From COE1 sp910588595 (lineage in GTDB: Bacteria > Bacillota > Clostridia > Lachnospirales > Lachnospiraceae), in contig CARDBT010000060.1 in the NCBI GenBank assembly GCA_948957135.1, positions 1 through 26,059 of the forward strand: a stretch of 26,059 bases of DNA, given 5' to 3'. A model generated the notes under the pieces. It saw only the letters and a list, made by a program, of their open reading frames with translations. It was not told the DNA's origin and made no database searches. Below, one piece after another: positions 6,903-15,984 of the stretch; the first letter of the stretch is position 1, and every line of letters begins with the position of its first letter. A program made the position numbers and the translations under genes.

Positions 6903-9179
6903 TCACCCGTTTTTTACGATCGCAAAGGGATTGTGCAGCGATGGAAACGCCCAGTATTCCCTGCCAAGATACATGCCGGGATCGTATACCGGCTCCTCGG
7001 CGACCTGGATCTCCTGATCCACGATCGCCGCCAGATAACGGACAGCCGCAGGCAGATCCGATTCCTGACGGTGTTCCTCCACGCCGATAAACTCCGCAAG
7101 CAGTCCTTCCCGCATGCGGTAAAAAACTGCACAGTCCAGAACCTGCTTTTCCGTCTTACCCGGCTGGTACGCATAACAGTGAAACGAATAACCATACAGC
7201 TTTTCCCCGTTATCCAAAGAGTACCTGTAAAAGCGAAGTCCCCAGCAATCCTTTCCGAGATAATGCGCCGCACTGTCACGAATGCTCTCCTGCACCTTTT
7301 TCCAGTCCCCGGAAAAAAAGTCACCCTCTTCATTTGCTGTCACCTGAAAAAAGATACATGACGGAAAGATCGCCGGCTCCTCATCCGTTTTCAGCCACGT
7401 ATCGGACGCCTCGCGCGACGGAGCGATCACCGACATGCCCTTGTCTCCTGTCGTCTCCGCCAGGTAATAGACATACAGCCAGCCGGCAGACTCCTTTTTG
7501 GCAAAAGACGCAGCCGCATCAATTGATCCGTCCTTCCCCCTTGCCTCAACACCGCCAAATGACCTCTCGTCCAACGCCCGCAGCAGATAGTACTCCAGAT
7601 GCGGCACGACCACCTCGTCCTCCGGATGGATGACAGCCTCATCCCCGCTCTCCTTGGGCAGGATCAGCCGGTCGTAGTAGCTGCCATCGCCGTAAAGATC
7701 CTCCGCGATCTTCCACAGACTGTCGCCCGCCTTTACCTTGTAGACCATATCTTCCTCCGGGCCGACAGAGAGTCTGATGTAATCCGTCTCCCCGGTTCCC
7801 GCTACATCCATCCCCGCATACAGCGTGCGGTACCCCTCGGTATCGGCTAGGGCGCGTGCTCCATAAAGATATGACCCGATGTCCTCCATCTCTCTTTCCG
7901 ACAATTGATAGACACCGGAATACCGATATCGCTGCTCCGTCTTACCGGCAAGATAATAGCAGTTCACGCACCCGCCCGCATTGTCAAACCAGGCACTCAT
8001 ATTCTGGGAGATCCCGTAGACATATCCCTTATCTTCGCCCTCTTCCATGCGGACAGAACCTGCGTTGTAACAGTTGGAAATACCGCCCGTATTGTACCCG
8101 CTGATCCCTGCGGCGGCATACTCCTCACGTCCCATATAATCCGCTTTGATATCTTCTGCCTCCGACAGCATGATGACACTGCCCTTGTTCGCACAGTCGC
8201 GGATATCGCCGGAATTTGCCCCGGCGATCCCCCCTAGAACCCTTGCGCTGGAGACCGTTCCCTCGTTCGTACAGTCTGCCATAAGACCATTATTTCTGCC
8301 CGCAAGACCGCCGGCACAGGACTCGATCTGGATCCTGTCCGCATAGCCGCCCCCAGACCGCCATATTTTCAAGCCGCCTGTGTGCAGTGTGATCTCGCCA
8401 CGGTTCACACATCCGCTGATCGTTCCACTTTTGTAATTGTTTATAACGATACCTCCGGCATGCCATCTGGGGCGGTCGATGTCAAACGACTCTTCCGGGC
8501 GCAGCATACATCTTCCGCCCTCGACCGTTCCCGAGAATGAGCAGTCCTTCACAAGCCCTCCATTATAAGCCACGATGCCCGCCGCCATCCCGTCGCCAAG
8601 CACGGTTCCCTCGACAGCACAGTTCTCGATCTTTCCGTAATTAAATCCACATAAGCCCGCCGCTACATGGATGCCCGCCTCGTCATCCGCGTCACTCTCC
8701 TGATCCGGGATATCCCTGTTTTCATATGAGACCGAAAAGTATGACAGACGGATGTTGAGATCCCGAATACACCCTCCCTCCGTTACCGCTTCAAAAACAG
8801 GGTGGTACGCAGAGTAATAGCCGATCAGCGCGTAACCGTTTCCGTCAAAAGTCCCACTATACTCCGGTATCATAGGACACTGGTACGCTGGTGGTGTCTG
8901 TCCCCAGTTCTCATGATCAGATGGATCATTCAGAAAAATATCCGCTGTGAGCTGCGCGTCGAGATCTGTCTCCCCATCTCTCACTTTCCTGATAAAACCT
9001 TCGAGATCCTCCAGTACCGCGATCTGGTACACATCCCTGGCATCCTGATCCGTTTTCACTTCGACCGGCTCCTTTCCCGGCGCACAAAATCTGACGATGA
9101 GAAAAGCGGCAGTCAGGATCACGGCAAAACCGGCGGCACATACAACGATTCTGTTCTTTGCGGCTTTCTGCACTTTCAT
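6903..9179 (-). CDS. Membrane-anchored GLUG-repeat and LysM protein
   Basis: Predicted surface protein of 758 residues. A basic N-terminus (MKVQKAAKNR) leads into one hydrophobic segment at about 11-32 without a clear cleavage site or lipobox, so a signal anchor is likely. Residues about 165-410 contain repeats of the form G-[LI]-x-G-x-N-x-G-x-[IV]-x-x-C-x-x-x-G-x-[VI] (starting near 175, 201, 243, 291, 317 and 358), typical of GLUG-type beta-helix surface proteins. A LysM-like module follows at about 479-526 (VKAGDSLWKIAEDLYGDG), suggesting binding to peptidoglycan or another glycan. The last 230 residues match nothing I recognise. The start codon overlaps the MoxR stop (ATGA), so the two are translationally coupled. 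An exported protein is unexpected in an otherwise cytoplasmic gene set. Confidence 0.85.
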   Translation of the reverse strand: MKVQKAAKNRIVVCAAGFAVILTAAFLIVRFCAPGKEPVEVKTDQDARDVYQIAVLEDLEGFIRKVRDGETDLDAQLTADIFLNDPSDHENWGQTPPAYQCPMIPEYSGTFDGNGYALIGYYSAYHPVFEAVTEGGCIRDLNIRLSYFSVSYENRDIPDQESDADDEAGIHVAAGLCGFNYGKIENCAVEGTVLGDGMAAGIVAYNGGLVKDCSFSGTVEGGRCMLRPEESFDIDRPRWHAGGIVINNYKSGTISGCVNRGEITLHTGGLKIWRSGGGYADRIQIESCAGGLAGRNNGLMADCTNEGTVSSARVLGGIAGANSGDIRDCANKGSVIMLSEAEDIKADYMGREEYAAAGISGYNTGGISNCYNAGSVRMEEGEDKGYVYGISQNMSAWFDNAGGCVNCYYLAGKTEQRYRYSGVYQLSEREMEDIGSYLYGARALADTEGYRTLYAGMDVAGTGETDYIRLSVGPEEDMVYKVKAGDSLWKIAEDLYGDGSYYDRLILPKESGDEAVIHPEDEVVVPHLEYYLLRALDERSFGGVEARGKDGSIDAAASFAKKESAGWLYVYYLAETTGDKGMSVIAPSREASDTWLKTDEEPAIFPSCIFFQVTANEEGDFFSGDWKKVQESIRDSAAHYLGKDCWGLRFYRYSLDNGEKLYGYSFHCYAYQPGKTEKQVLDCAVFYRMREGLLAEFIGVEEHRQESDLPAAVRYLAAIVDQEIQVAEEPVYDPGMYLGREYWAFPSLHNPFAIVKNG

Positions 9180-10258
9180 TCAAGTTTCCTGCACGCCTTG
9201 TACAGTCCCAGCCACTCGGAACCGCGCTTCTTCATGACATTTTCCAGATACTCTTTCCATGCCACCTGATCCTTGTCCTCGTCCTTGATCACGGCTCCCT
9301 GCAGAGCCGCCGCCAGATCCTCGTTTGTGATCGTGCCGTTTCCAAAACTGCCTGCCAGCGCCATGCTGTTGCACAGCAGCGATATCGCCTCCGCTGTGGA
9401 GAGCACGCCCGACGTCCCCTTCACCTTCTGCGAGCGGTCGAGCGTCTCCCCGCGGCGAAGCTCCCTGAATATCGTGCACACTTTCTCGATCACCTCGTCT
9501 GTGGGCTGCTTCGCATTCAGATCCAGATTTCCTGACAGCTGTGTCACCCGTGTTCTCACGATCTCCATCTCGGAGTCCAGATCTGCAGGCGCGGGCAGCA
9601 CCACGATGTTGAAGCGGCGTTTCAGCGCGGCGGACATCTCGTTGACGCCCTTATCCCTCGTGTTCGCTGTCGCGATCACCGAAAAGCCCTTCTTTGCCGC
9701 CACTTCGACCGCAAGTTCCGGGACAGAGATCCTCTTTTCTGACAAAATGGAGATCAGCGCGTCCTGAACCTCCGACGCACAGCGCGAGATCTCCTCGACA
9801 CGCGCGATCGTCCCCGTCTCCATCGCGTTGAAAACCGGGCTCTTGAGCATCGCCGCGTGCGACGGTCCCTGCGCGATCAGCATCGCGTAATTCCACGAGT
9901 ACTTGATCTGTTCCTCCGTCGTTCCTGCAGTCCCCTGTATCACCTTGGTGGAATCTCCGTTAATAGCCGCTGTCAGATGCTCGGAAAGCCAGCTTTTTGC
10001 GGTTCCCGGCTCCCCGATCAGCAGCAGCGCCCTGTCTGTGACAAGTGTCGATATCGCGATCTCCACAAGCCGCTCATGCCCTATGTATTTGGGTGTGATC
10101 TTCGTCTTGCCAGCCTTACCGCCGCAGATATACGTCTTGACAGACTGCGGCGACATGCGCCACCCTGACGGGATCGGATTCTTCTCCGCCGCGATCAACG
10201 CATCGATCTCGTTCTGAAACAACTGCTCCGCCGGCAGTCTCAATAATTCTTCGCTCAT
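9176..10258 (-). CDS. MoxR-type AAA+ ATPase (YehL-like)
   Basis: ATPase of the MoxR branch, expected to act as a hexameric chaperone with the VWA protein of this cluster. From the start used here (360 residues): Walker A GEPGTAKS at 82-89, a Walker B region ending RVEEIS near 153-158, sensor-1 ATANT at 196-200 and an arginine-finger-like ALKRRF at 211-216. Walker B has EE where DE is usual, which is worth noting. The ATG at 10258 is preceded by GGAGG five bases upstream; a TTG four codons earlier overlaps that site and is unlikely to be used. The gene lies 38 bases after the second HEAT-like gene and overlaps the GLUG/LysM gene by four bases. Its length and motifs fit E. coli YehL as I recall it. 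Confidence 0.92.
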   Translation of the reverse strand: MSEELLRLPAEQLFQNEIDALIAAEKNPIPSGWRMSPQSVKTYICGGKAGKTKITPKYIGHERLVEIAISTLVTDRALLLIGEPGTAKSWLSEHLTAAINGDSTKVIQGTAGTTEEQIKYSWNYAMLIAQGPSHAAMLKSPVFNAMETGTIARVEEISRCASEVQDALISILSEKRISVPELAVEVAAKKGFSVIATANTRDKGVNEMSAALKRRFNIVVLPAPADLDSEMEIVRTRVTQLSGNLDLNAKQPTDEVIEKVCTIFRELRRGETLDRSQKVKGTSGVLSTAEAISLLCNSMALAGSFGNGTITNEDLAAALQGAVIKDEDKDQVAWKEYLENVMKKRGSEWLGLYKACRKLE

Positions 10259-10296
10259 ATTTCCCTCCAATTTTCAAAATAGCCGCCTTGCGCCTG

Positions 10297-12327
10297 CTAT
10301 GCCATATACCATCTGTCCATATAGCCTTCCAGCTCTTCCGTGTTCAATTTTTTCACCTTCAGTTCTCCGTTCCTGATCATGCGGCGGACTGTACGCATCT
10401 CCTCCATGATCGCCTCTTTACTGCCAGGCAGGTTTATCAGCCAGCCATAAAGGTTCCACACTGTAATACCCGGATCGTTTTTTACAACATTTACGCCCAG
10501 CCCCTTGCAGTCTTTCCAGCCGCACTGTTTCAGATAGTAAACGAGCCGGTTCCTGTCGTTTATCGAAGCATCCGTTATCCTGTGATAAAAATATTCACCG
10601 ACTTCCCTGCACAGCGCCTCATCGTTTGACGGCACCAGCTGCGCTAATACCTTTTCATGCTGCTGTGAGGTTTCCTGTCTGATCAGCCAGCGGATCAGCT
10701 CTCCTGCATGCGGCAGTTCGATGCGCCGGCGGACACTGCTGTGATCCGCATAATAAAAATCTTCGTAGATCACCCCGTTCCAGCCTGCCATGCGCAGATC
10801 CTCCGAATCGCCGTCCACATAGGAAGCATAAAAATGATACCTGTTCTCTTTTCTATCCCACAAAATATAGTTCGCCGCCTCTATGACTGCCATCAAACGC
10901 TCTTTGGAGCGCTTGGGGACGAGCAGCACTTTCTCCGTGATCTGCTCCTCAAGCCAGTCCGCACAGTCCCCGCCCTCAGAAATTTTTACGGTCGCTGCCG
11001 CCGACAGGAAGTTTATGTTTGTTTTCCCGGAATTTCCATTCTGATACAATTCCATGGCAAGTGCCTGCAGGTCCGGATCCGGGTTGACTATGATCGAATG
11101 ATGCAGGAATTTGCCAAGTGCAGCCTCGATATCCGCGCCCTTTGTCTTGTACCCAAACCGCAGCGGCGTCAGCGCGCCATATTGCAGCACGTCCTTCTCA
11201 TACGCATTCTTAGGTTCCTTCCACGTCTCCCTGAGCAGGGCGTTGAGCTTTTCTTTTTGTGCGAGCAGTTTTCGGTAGCATCCGCAGATCCGTGCGCCCC
11301 CTTTTCCAAAGAGAGCCCGCGCAATGCCTTGCAGTCTGCCTGACAGTTCCTGTTTTTCCTTGTCCGAGGCACTTCCTGCCGTGTCAAATTTTTCAACCGT
11401 CCTGTCAAAGATATCAGCCACCAGCTCCGCTGACCACTCCGTTGTCGAATTCCTCAGGTATTTCAGGGCGCTGTCCGGCTTTTTCCTCGCGAGCTCCTCA
11501 TAAAAATCTGTCACGTTCCCATCCGGTATCGCCGCGAGCATCTCATAGACTTTATCCTTGTTCTTGCCCTTCTCCGTCCTGGTCAGGTCAAAAAGCAGGG
11601 AGACATTGCTCTGATCATAGCCCAGTGCCCTGATCAGCTCCGTCCGCACCTCTTTCTGCGCATCCGCAAGCATCCTGACATAGAAATCATTTGCCTCCGC
11701 CCCGGCAAGCGAGCCGATCACGCGCACGCGGCGCACCATCTCCTTCTTGCCCCTGGGATCAAAATTTTTATACAGTGCTGGCAGGATCGTCTTGTCACCG
11801 TCCTCGATCATCCACTGCTCCACTCTGTCCGCAAGCTCGGAGTAGGCGGCGCCCAGTGCCTGTACCAATGTGTGCTTTACACGGTAATCCTGAAAGAGCT
11901 CAGGGTGATATTCATGCATGTCGCACACCGTTCCGTAATGCCCGTTGCCCGATGTCGTCAGCGCTTCCAGCAGCGTCTTCAATGTGGAGTACGGCGCGTT
12001 GACGATCAGGCTGCCCGCGTTTCCATTCGCATCCATCTCCCCGGCATTCTCGACTTCCCCAGCCACATTCACCGCACCGAGTGTACATATGACTGCGTCC
12101 ACCAGCGTGATCGCATCAAGCAGTGCTCCCTGCGGATCCTGGCAGTCCGGCTCCGTCAGCTTCGCCGTCAGCTGCCCTGCCTTGGCAAAGACCGGTGACG
12201 CCGACTCGAGCGGCTTAAACGCCTCATACGCGCGCTTCAATCGAAAATCCTCGGACAAGAGACTTGTACCTGCCATAGCAGCCGCCCGAAGACGCTCGCG
12301 CAATTCATAAATCGGTTCTGTATTCAT
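10297..12327 (-). CDS. HEAT-like repeat protein, paralogue 2
   Basis: Protein of 676 residues, paralogous over its full length to the product of 12453-14438. No named family recognised. The predicted structure is almost all helix. The middle third has HEAT-like stretches, for example EVRTELIRALGYDQ, then a KTEKGKNK-type turn and KVYEMLAAIPD, which suggests a scaffold or peptide-binding solenoid. Residues 1-49 match the paralogue at 42 of 49 positions, far better than the rest. The C-terminal part shares a CGWKxCKGLG motif. No membrane segment, so cytoplasmic. AGGAGG lies nine bases before the ATG. It sits directly before the MoxR gene; a role presenting substrates to the ATPase is a guess. 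Confidence 0.8.
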   Translation of the reverse strand: MNTEPIYELRERLRAAAMAGTSLLSEDFRLKRAYEAFKPLESASPVFAKAGQLTAKLTEPDCQDPQGALLDAITLVDAVICTLGAVNVAGEVENAGEMDANGNAGSLIVNAPYSTLKTLLEALTTSGNGHYGTVCDMHEYHPELFQDYRVKHTLVQALGAAYSELADRVEQWMIEDGDKTILPALYKNFDPRGKKEMVRRVRVIGSLAGAEANDFYVRMLADAQKEVRTELIRALGYDQSNVSLLFDLTRTEKGKNKDKVYEMLAAIPDGNVTDFYEELARKKPDSALKYLRNSTTEWSAELVADIFDRTVEKFDTAGSASDKEKQELSGRLQGIARALFGKGGARICGCYRKLLAQKEKLNALLRETWKEPKNAYEKDVLQYGALTPLRFGYKTKGADIEAALGKFLHHSIIVNPDPDLQALAMELYQNGNSGKTNINFLSAAATVKISEGGDCADWLEEQITEKVLLVPKRSKERLMAVIEAANYILWDRKENRYHFYASYVDGDSEDLRMAGWNGVIYEDFYYADHSSVRRRIELPHAGELIRWLIRQETSQQHEKVLAQLVPSNDEALCREVGEYFYHRITDASINDRNRLVYYLKQCGWKDCKGLGVNVVKNDPGITVWNLYGWLINLPGSKEAIMEEMRTVRRMIRNGELKVKKLNTEELEGYMDRWYMA

Positions 12328-12346
12328 ACGCTAAAACCTCCTAAAT

Positions 12347-12436
12347 CTACCATTCCAACTCATACCTTTGCAACCCTGCCCTAAAGCATTGCTGCACACT
12401 GTTCTTTATCTGCCCAACGATACTCAATATATTCAC
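12347..12436 (-). CDS. Possible 29-residue small ORF between the HEAT-like paralogues
   Basis: GTG-initiated ORF of 29 codons plus TAG stop, filling most of the 125-base gap between the two HEAT-like genes. A strong GGAGG lies seven bases before the GTG, a textbook distance, and the stop falls just ahead of the AGGAGG of the next gene. The product would start MNILSIVGQIKNSVQQCF and has no recognisable domain. It could be a translated leader that couples ribosomes into the downstream gene, a remnant of an earlier gene, or chance. The ribosome binding site is the only real support. Confidence 0.35.
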   Translation of the reverse strand: MNILSIVGQIKNSVQQCFRAGLQRYELEW

Positions 12437-12452
12437 TTTGCTTCCTCCGCTA

Positions 12453-14438
12453 TTATCTATCCCGCAAGGCATTGTACACCGACAGATCCCTGAGATGGGA
12501 TGCCCATATTTCGATACTTTTCGGTGTATCTAACACCCTGAGCTCCACCTCTCCTGATCTGACCATGTCTGCCACTGCGCCTGTTTCTTCCAGGAGCGTC
12601 TGTTCATCTCCGGGCAGGTTATGCAGATAATTGTTGAGCTTCTGCAGACCATCACTGCGGATCTTTATTTTGGCATAATCTGTTCCCAATCCTTTGCATT
12701 GTTTCCAGCCACAGTTTCTCATATAAAGCAGATACTCTTCATTGTCCACGATCGCTGATGCCCTCTCATAAAAATATCTTCCATACTTCTCACACTCAGC
12801 TGTATCTGTCGTGTCGATCCATCGGTTTATGATCGCATCTGTCGCCGGTCCGCGATGTTGCTGCATCCAGCCCGCTATTTCCTTCGCGTGAGAAATCCGT
12901 ACTTTTCGAAAGATCGTCCCGCGGCTGTCACCCCGTATGTTTTGATATTCCATATCCACCACATAACTTTTGATCTTTCTGTTCCACGAAAAACAAACCA
13001 ATGCACGCTCTGCTTCGTCCAGTGCTGCCTGATCTGCCGCGTTAGCATCAAGCCAGCTTACGCAGTCCTCCTCGCCAAGTATTTTGACAACTACTGCCGC
13101 CGCTAGGAAATTGATATTTTTATCCTTTTCGTACAACTCCATGACCATTTCCATAAGACCTGGATCCGGATAAACGATAAGCGACTGTGCCATCAGGCTG
13201 CCGATCACAACCTCCCACGTAAGTTCCCTGCTGCGTACTGGAAACTTATAGTTTCCCAAACTATCCAGCCTCATGTTCCCCCAGAACCATTCTGACGCTC
13301 GCGTCATCTCCTGTGGAAATACCAGAATGTCTATCATGGGTTTTCTTCTGCCAGTCTGCTCGAGAACATCCATGTGCAGCAGCAGTTTGCGATAACATTC
13401 ACAGACCGCATCGCCGCGCTTCCCGACCAGTGCCCTTACCATCAGACAAAATGCGCTCATCAATTTATCTGCTTCTGCGCAAGCCCGTTCTATCTCTGGC
13501 AATGCGAGGATACCCGCAAACTGCCTGTCACACAGTTCGACAGTCACTCGTGACGCACATTCCGTCGTCGACGGATACAATATCTCACAGACTTGGGATA
13601 GCTGCATCTTTGCTGTCAGCCCATGAAAAAGTTCATAGCAACGCTCATCTTCTATCATGGCGAGCATATTCAGTACAAGCTGCTTGTTTTTGCCTTTTTC
13701 TGTCTTTTGCAAGTCAATTAACAGCTCTGTGTTTGACGGCTCATACCGCAATGCCTCAATTAACATCGAACGCACTTCTCCTGTCGCGGTTTCCAGCATT
13801 TTTATGTAAAAATCATTCTCAGCAGCTCCCGCGTTCTTTACAATAAGCTGTAAGCGCCGCACCATTTCCTTCTTTCCTTTTGGATCAAAGTCTTTCTTTA
13901 ACAGAGGGATCATTGTTCCCCCCTCATCCTCAAGCCAGCCTTTTACCATCTCTGCAAGCTCTGCATAAGATGCGCCAAGCGCCTGGACCATTGCATACCG
14001 TATCCTGTAATCTTCAAAAATCCAAGGATCAGAAACATGCATGTCACACACAAAGGAATAGTTTCCACTTCCGCTCGTCGTCAACGCCTCGATCAACGCC
14101 TTCGCCTTGGAACAGGGCGCATTGACGATCACTTCCCCTGTGCTGATCGTGTCTGCCGGTTCGAGCGCGCCCTGAACCTCTACTGTTCCGAGTGTGCAGA
14201 CAACCGCATCCACCAGCGATATTGTATCAAGCAGTATCCCCTGTGATCCCTGGCTGTCCGATGCCAACAGCTCCGCCACCGCATGCCCTACCTTTGCAAA
14301 GACAGGCGAAGCTGCCTCCAACGGCTTGAATGCCTCATATGCACGCCTTAGACGAAAATCCTCTGACAGCAGGTTTGTTCCTGCGATTGCCGCCGCCCGA
14401 AGACGTCCGCGCAGCTCATAAATCGGTTCTACATCCAT
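12453..14438 (-). CDS. HEAT-like repeat protein, paralogue 1
   Basis: Protein of 661 residues, the first of two tandem paralogues. No family recognised. It is mostly helical with HEAT-like segments around residues 200-280 (EVRSMLIEALRYEP, then QLVLNMLAMIED). It shares with its paralogue the near-identical N-terminal 49 residues, the FDPKGKKEMVRR segment and a C-terminal NCGWKQCKGLG motif. The body has diverged considerably, so the two copies probably do different jobs. The ATG at 14438 follows GGAGGAG; the in-frame TTG at 14456 overlaps that site and is rejected. It starts 33 bases after the SWIM gene. The DNA looks somewhat more AT-rich than paralogue 2, suggesting different histories or mutation pressure. 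Confidence 0.8.
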   Translation of the reverse strand: MDVEPIYELRGRLRAAAIAGTNLLSEDFRLRRAYEAFKPLEAASPVFAKVGHAVAELLASDSQGSQGILLDTISLVDAVVCTLGTVEVQGALEPADTISTGEVIVNAPCSKAKALIEALTTSGSGNYSFVCDMHVSDPWIFEDYRIRYAMVQALGASYAELAEMVKGWLEDEGGTMIPLLKKDFDPKGKKEMVRRLQLIVKNAGAAENDFYIKMLETATGEVRSMLIEALRYEPSNTELLIDLQKTEKGKNKQLVLNMLAMIEDERCYELFHGLTAKMQLSQVCEILYPSTTECASRVTVELCDRQFAGILALPEIERACAEADKLMSAFCLMVRALVGKRGDAVCECYRKLLLHMDVLEQTGRRKPMIDILVFPQEMTRASEWFWGNMRLDSLGNYKFPVRSRELTWEVVIGSLMAQSLIVYPDPGLMEMVMELYEKDKNINFLAAAVVVKILGEEDCVSWLDANAADQAALDEAERALVCFSWNRKIKSYVVDMEYQNIRGDSRGTIFRKVRISHAKEIAGWMQQHRGPATDAIINRWIDTTDTAECEKYGRYFYERASAIVDNEEYLLYMRNCGWKQCKGLGTDYAKIKIRSDGLQKLNNYLHNLPGDEQTLLEETGAVADMVRSGEVELRVLDTPKSIEIWASHLRDLSVYNALRDR

Positions 14439-14471
14439 AAATCCCAACTCCTCCAAACAGTTGTTTATATA

Positions 14472-15950
14472 TTAATACAAAAGACGTACTACCGAATCAT
14501 GGGTGATGATGCTCAATGGCTGTACCATAAGCCTGCGGTTCTCTTTGTCATAATAAAATGCACCTAAAAGCACCTGGTTTTTTAGCAGTGTACTATTGGG
14601 GAGCATGGAAAGGCGCAGCGTTGTATCCTCCATATCGGGCATATTACCCAAAAGGATCGTATCATCGTTCTTATCTGCCAGCACAAAATCCCCGCCAATC
14701 TTCCCGATCCTGTTAAATGCGATCAGCTTGATCATCATGGGCTGTGTCATCGCATTTTTGAGGAAATTTTTGACTGCTTTTGCCTCCTCCTTGACAGAAG
14801 TGGAAGCATGTTGGAATAACGCCTCGTAATCCGCCTGTTCATACTCGCGGATCTGCGTGCCGTCCCATCTGACTCTGACATTTCCATCACCTGGATAGAA
14901 CACGGCACTTGGCACCTTTGCCACGCCAAAGATGCTGTCCTCCTGCTTGACATATTTTAGAGATTTCAACGGACGGTAGTTATAGTTCATAAAGACTTCT
15001 CCGCTGTCCAGATCTGCCCAGCAGCCTGTATCTATGTATTCTTTTCTCGCCTCATCGTATGTCACCCAGAAAGACAGCTGCATCAGGCTTGCATCCTTTT
15101 TGCTTTTCCCTAACTCTTCCAGCTCTGACAGCTTCCAGATACCGCCGAGCTCCTCATACAATACAGTATCTTCCAGTGTTACATCATCTTTTTCAAGCTT
15201 TTCATTGATGTACTGGCGTGATTTCTTGATCAGAGTCCAGAGTTTCTCGAGCACGCTGATCGCTGCATCATAGTGAGACTCATCCTGATCCTTCTGAAAT
15301 GCTGTTATCTCTATCAAGAGCTGATTGCATAATCTCTGTGGTCCTGGCAGATAATAGTCGCCCATCTGCTTTGCAAGCTGCTGATAGGTCTTGAGCGAAG
15401 CTCCGCCGATCGTGCCAAGCCCTGCCGACATCAGATCCTTGACCACCTTTTCCACCAGATCAAGTCCTTCGAGCTGTGACTTTAACTTTTTCACTCTTGC
15501 ATTTTTTGCAGTCCTGGCTGCGGACGCCTTTTTCTTCTCAGCCTTCTGCTTTTCTTCCTCAGTCATCTCGCTCTCTGGTTTTGCTTCCTCGTTTGCCTTA
15601 TTTTCTTTTGCCTGCTTCTTCTCGCGCTTTTTCTGGATATCCTCGGGGACTTCACAGATTCCAAACTCCTTTTTCGCAAGCATCTCATACATCAATGCCA
15701 GGCTGTGTTTGCACGGAAACTGTCTGCTGGGGCAGGAGCAGCGGAATACCGGACTGCTCTCATCTAAGTAATCTGCCGATGTGATATAATTACTTTTGCC
15801 GCTTCCTGTACACTCCCCCATATAGAGCGTGTCATCCTGGGTCCGCTCAAGCTTGACAAAACCACCCTTCTGGGATATTTTCCTGCCGTTTGATGCAGCT
15901 GCTGCATTCGGCGCCAGCGCTAGTATCTGCTGTTCTGTGATCTCTCTCAT
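14472..15950 (-). CDS. SWIM zinc-finger protein (YehQ-like context)
   Basis: Protein of 492 residues with a SWIM zinc-binding motif CxCPSxxxPCxH at residues 71-82 (Cys71, Cys73, Cys80, His82). SWIM domains bind DNA or proteins. A strongly charged Lys/Glu helix at about 105-165 is a likely coiled coil. The C-terminal 300 residues are not a family I can name, but one long helical part and a final beta-rich part are evident. I chose the ATG at 15950 because AGGAGG lies within the ORF upstream of it; the in-frame ATG at 15983 lies before that site. SWIM proteins recur next to MoxR/VWA/DUF5682 genes (E. coli yehQ, as I recall), so this gene probably opens the cluster. It follows the thioesterase gene by 34 bases with no clear terminator. 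Confidence 0.85.
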   Translation of the reverse strand: MREITEQQILALAPNAAAASNGRKISQKGGFVKLERTQDDTLYMGECTGSGKSNYITSADYLDESSPVFRCSCPSRQFPCKHSLALMYEMLAKKEFGICEVPEDIQKKREKKQAKENKANEEAKPESEMTEEEKQKAEKKKASAARTAKNARVKKLKSQLEGLDLVEKVVKDLMSAGLGTIGGASLKTYQQLAKQMGDYYLPGPQRLCNQLLIEITAFQKDQDESHYDAAISVLEKLWTLIKKSRQYINEKLEKDDVTLEDTVLYEELGGIWKLSELEELGKSKKDASLMQLSFWVTYDEARKEYIDTGCWADLDSGEVFMNYNYRPLKSLKYVKQEDSIFGVAKVPSAVFYPGDGNVRVRWDGTQIREYEQADYEALFQHASTSVKEEAKAVKNFLKNAMTQPMMIKLIAFNRIGKIGGDFVLADKNDDTILLGNMPDMEDTTLRLSMLPNSTLLKNQVLLGAFYYDKENRRLMVQPLSIITHDSVVRLLY

Positions 15951-15984
15951 GTGACCTTCATTCCTCCTTTTATATATTATCACT

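Noticed and set aside
6168..7361. 397-codon open frame on the plus strand opposite the DUF5682 and GLUG/LysM genes
   Set aside because: It is antisense to two well-supported genes, has no recognisable domain and its composition looks like a complement of GC-rich coding sequence.
15951..15984. TAATATATAA stretch before the SWIM gene as a promoter -10 box
   Set aside because: No acceptable -35 box at 16-18 bases; AT-rich sequence alone is not enough.
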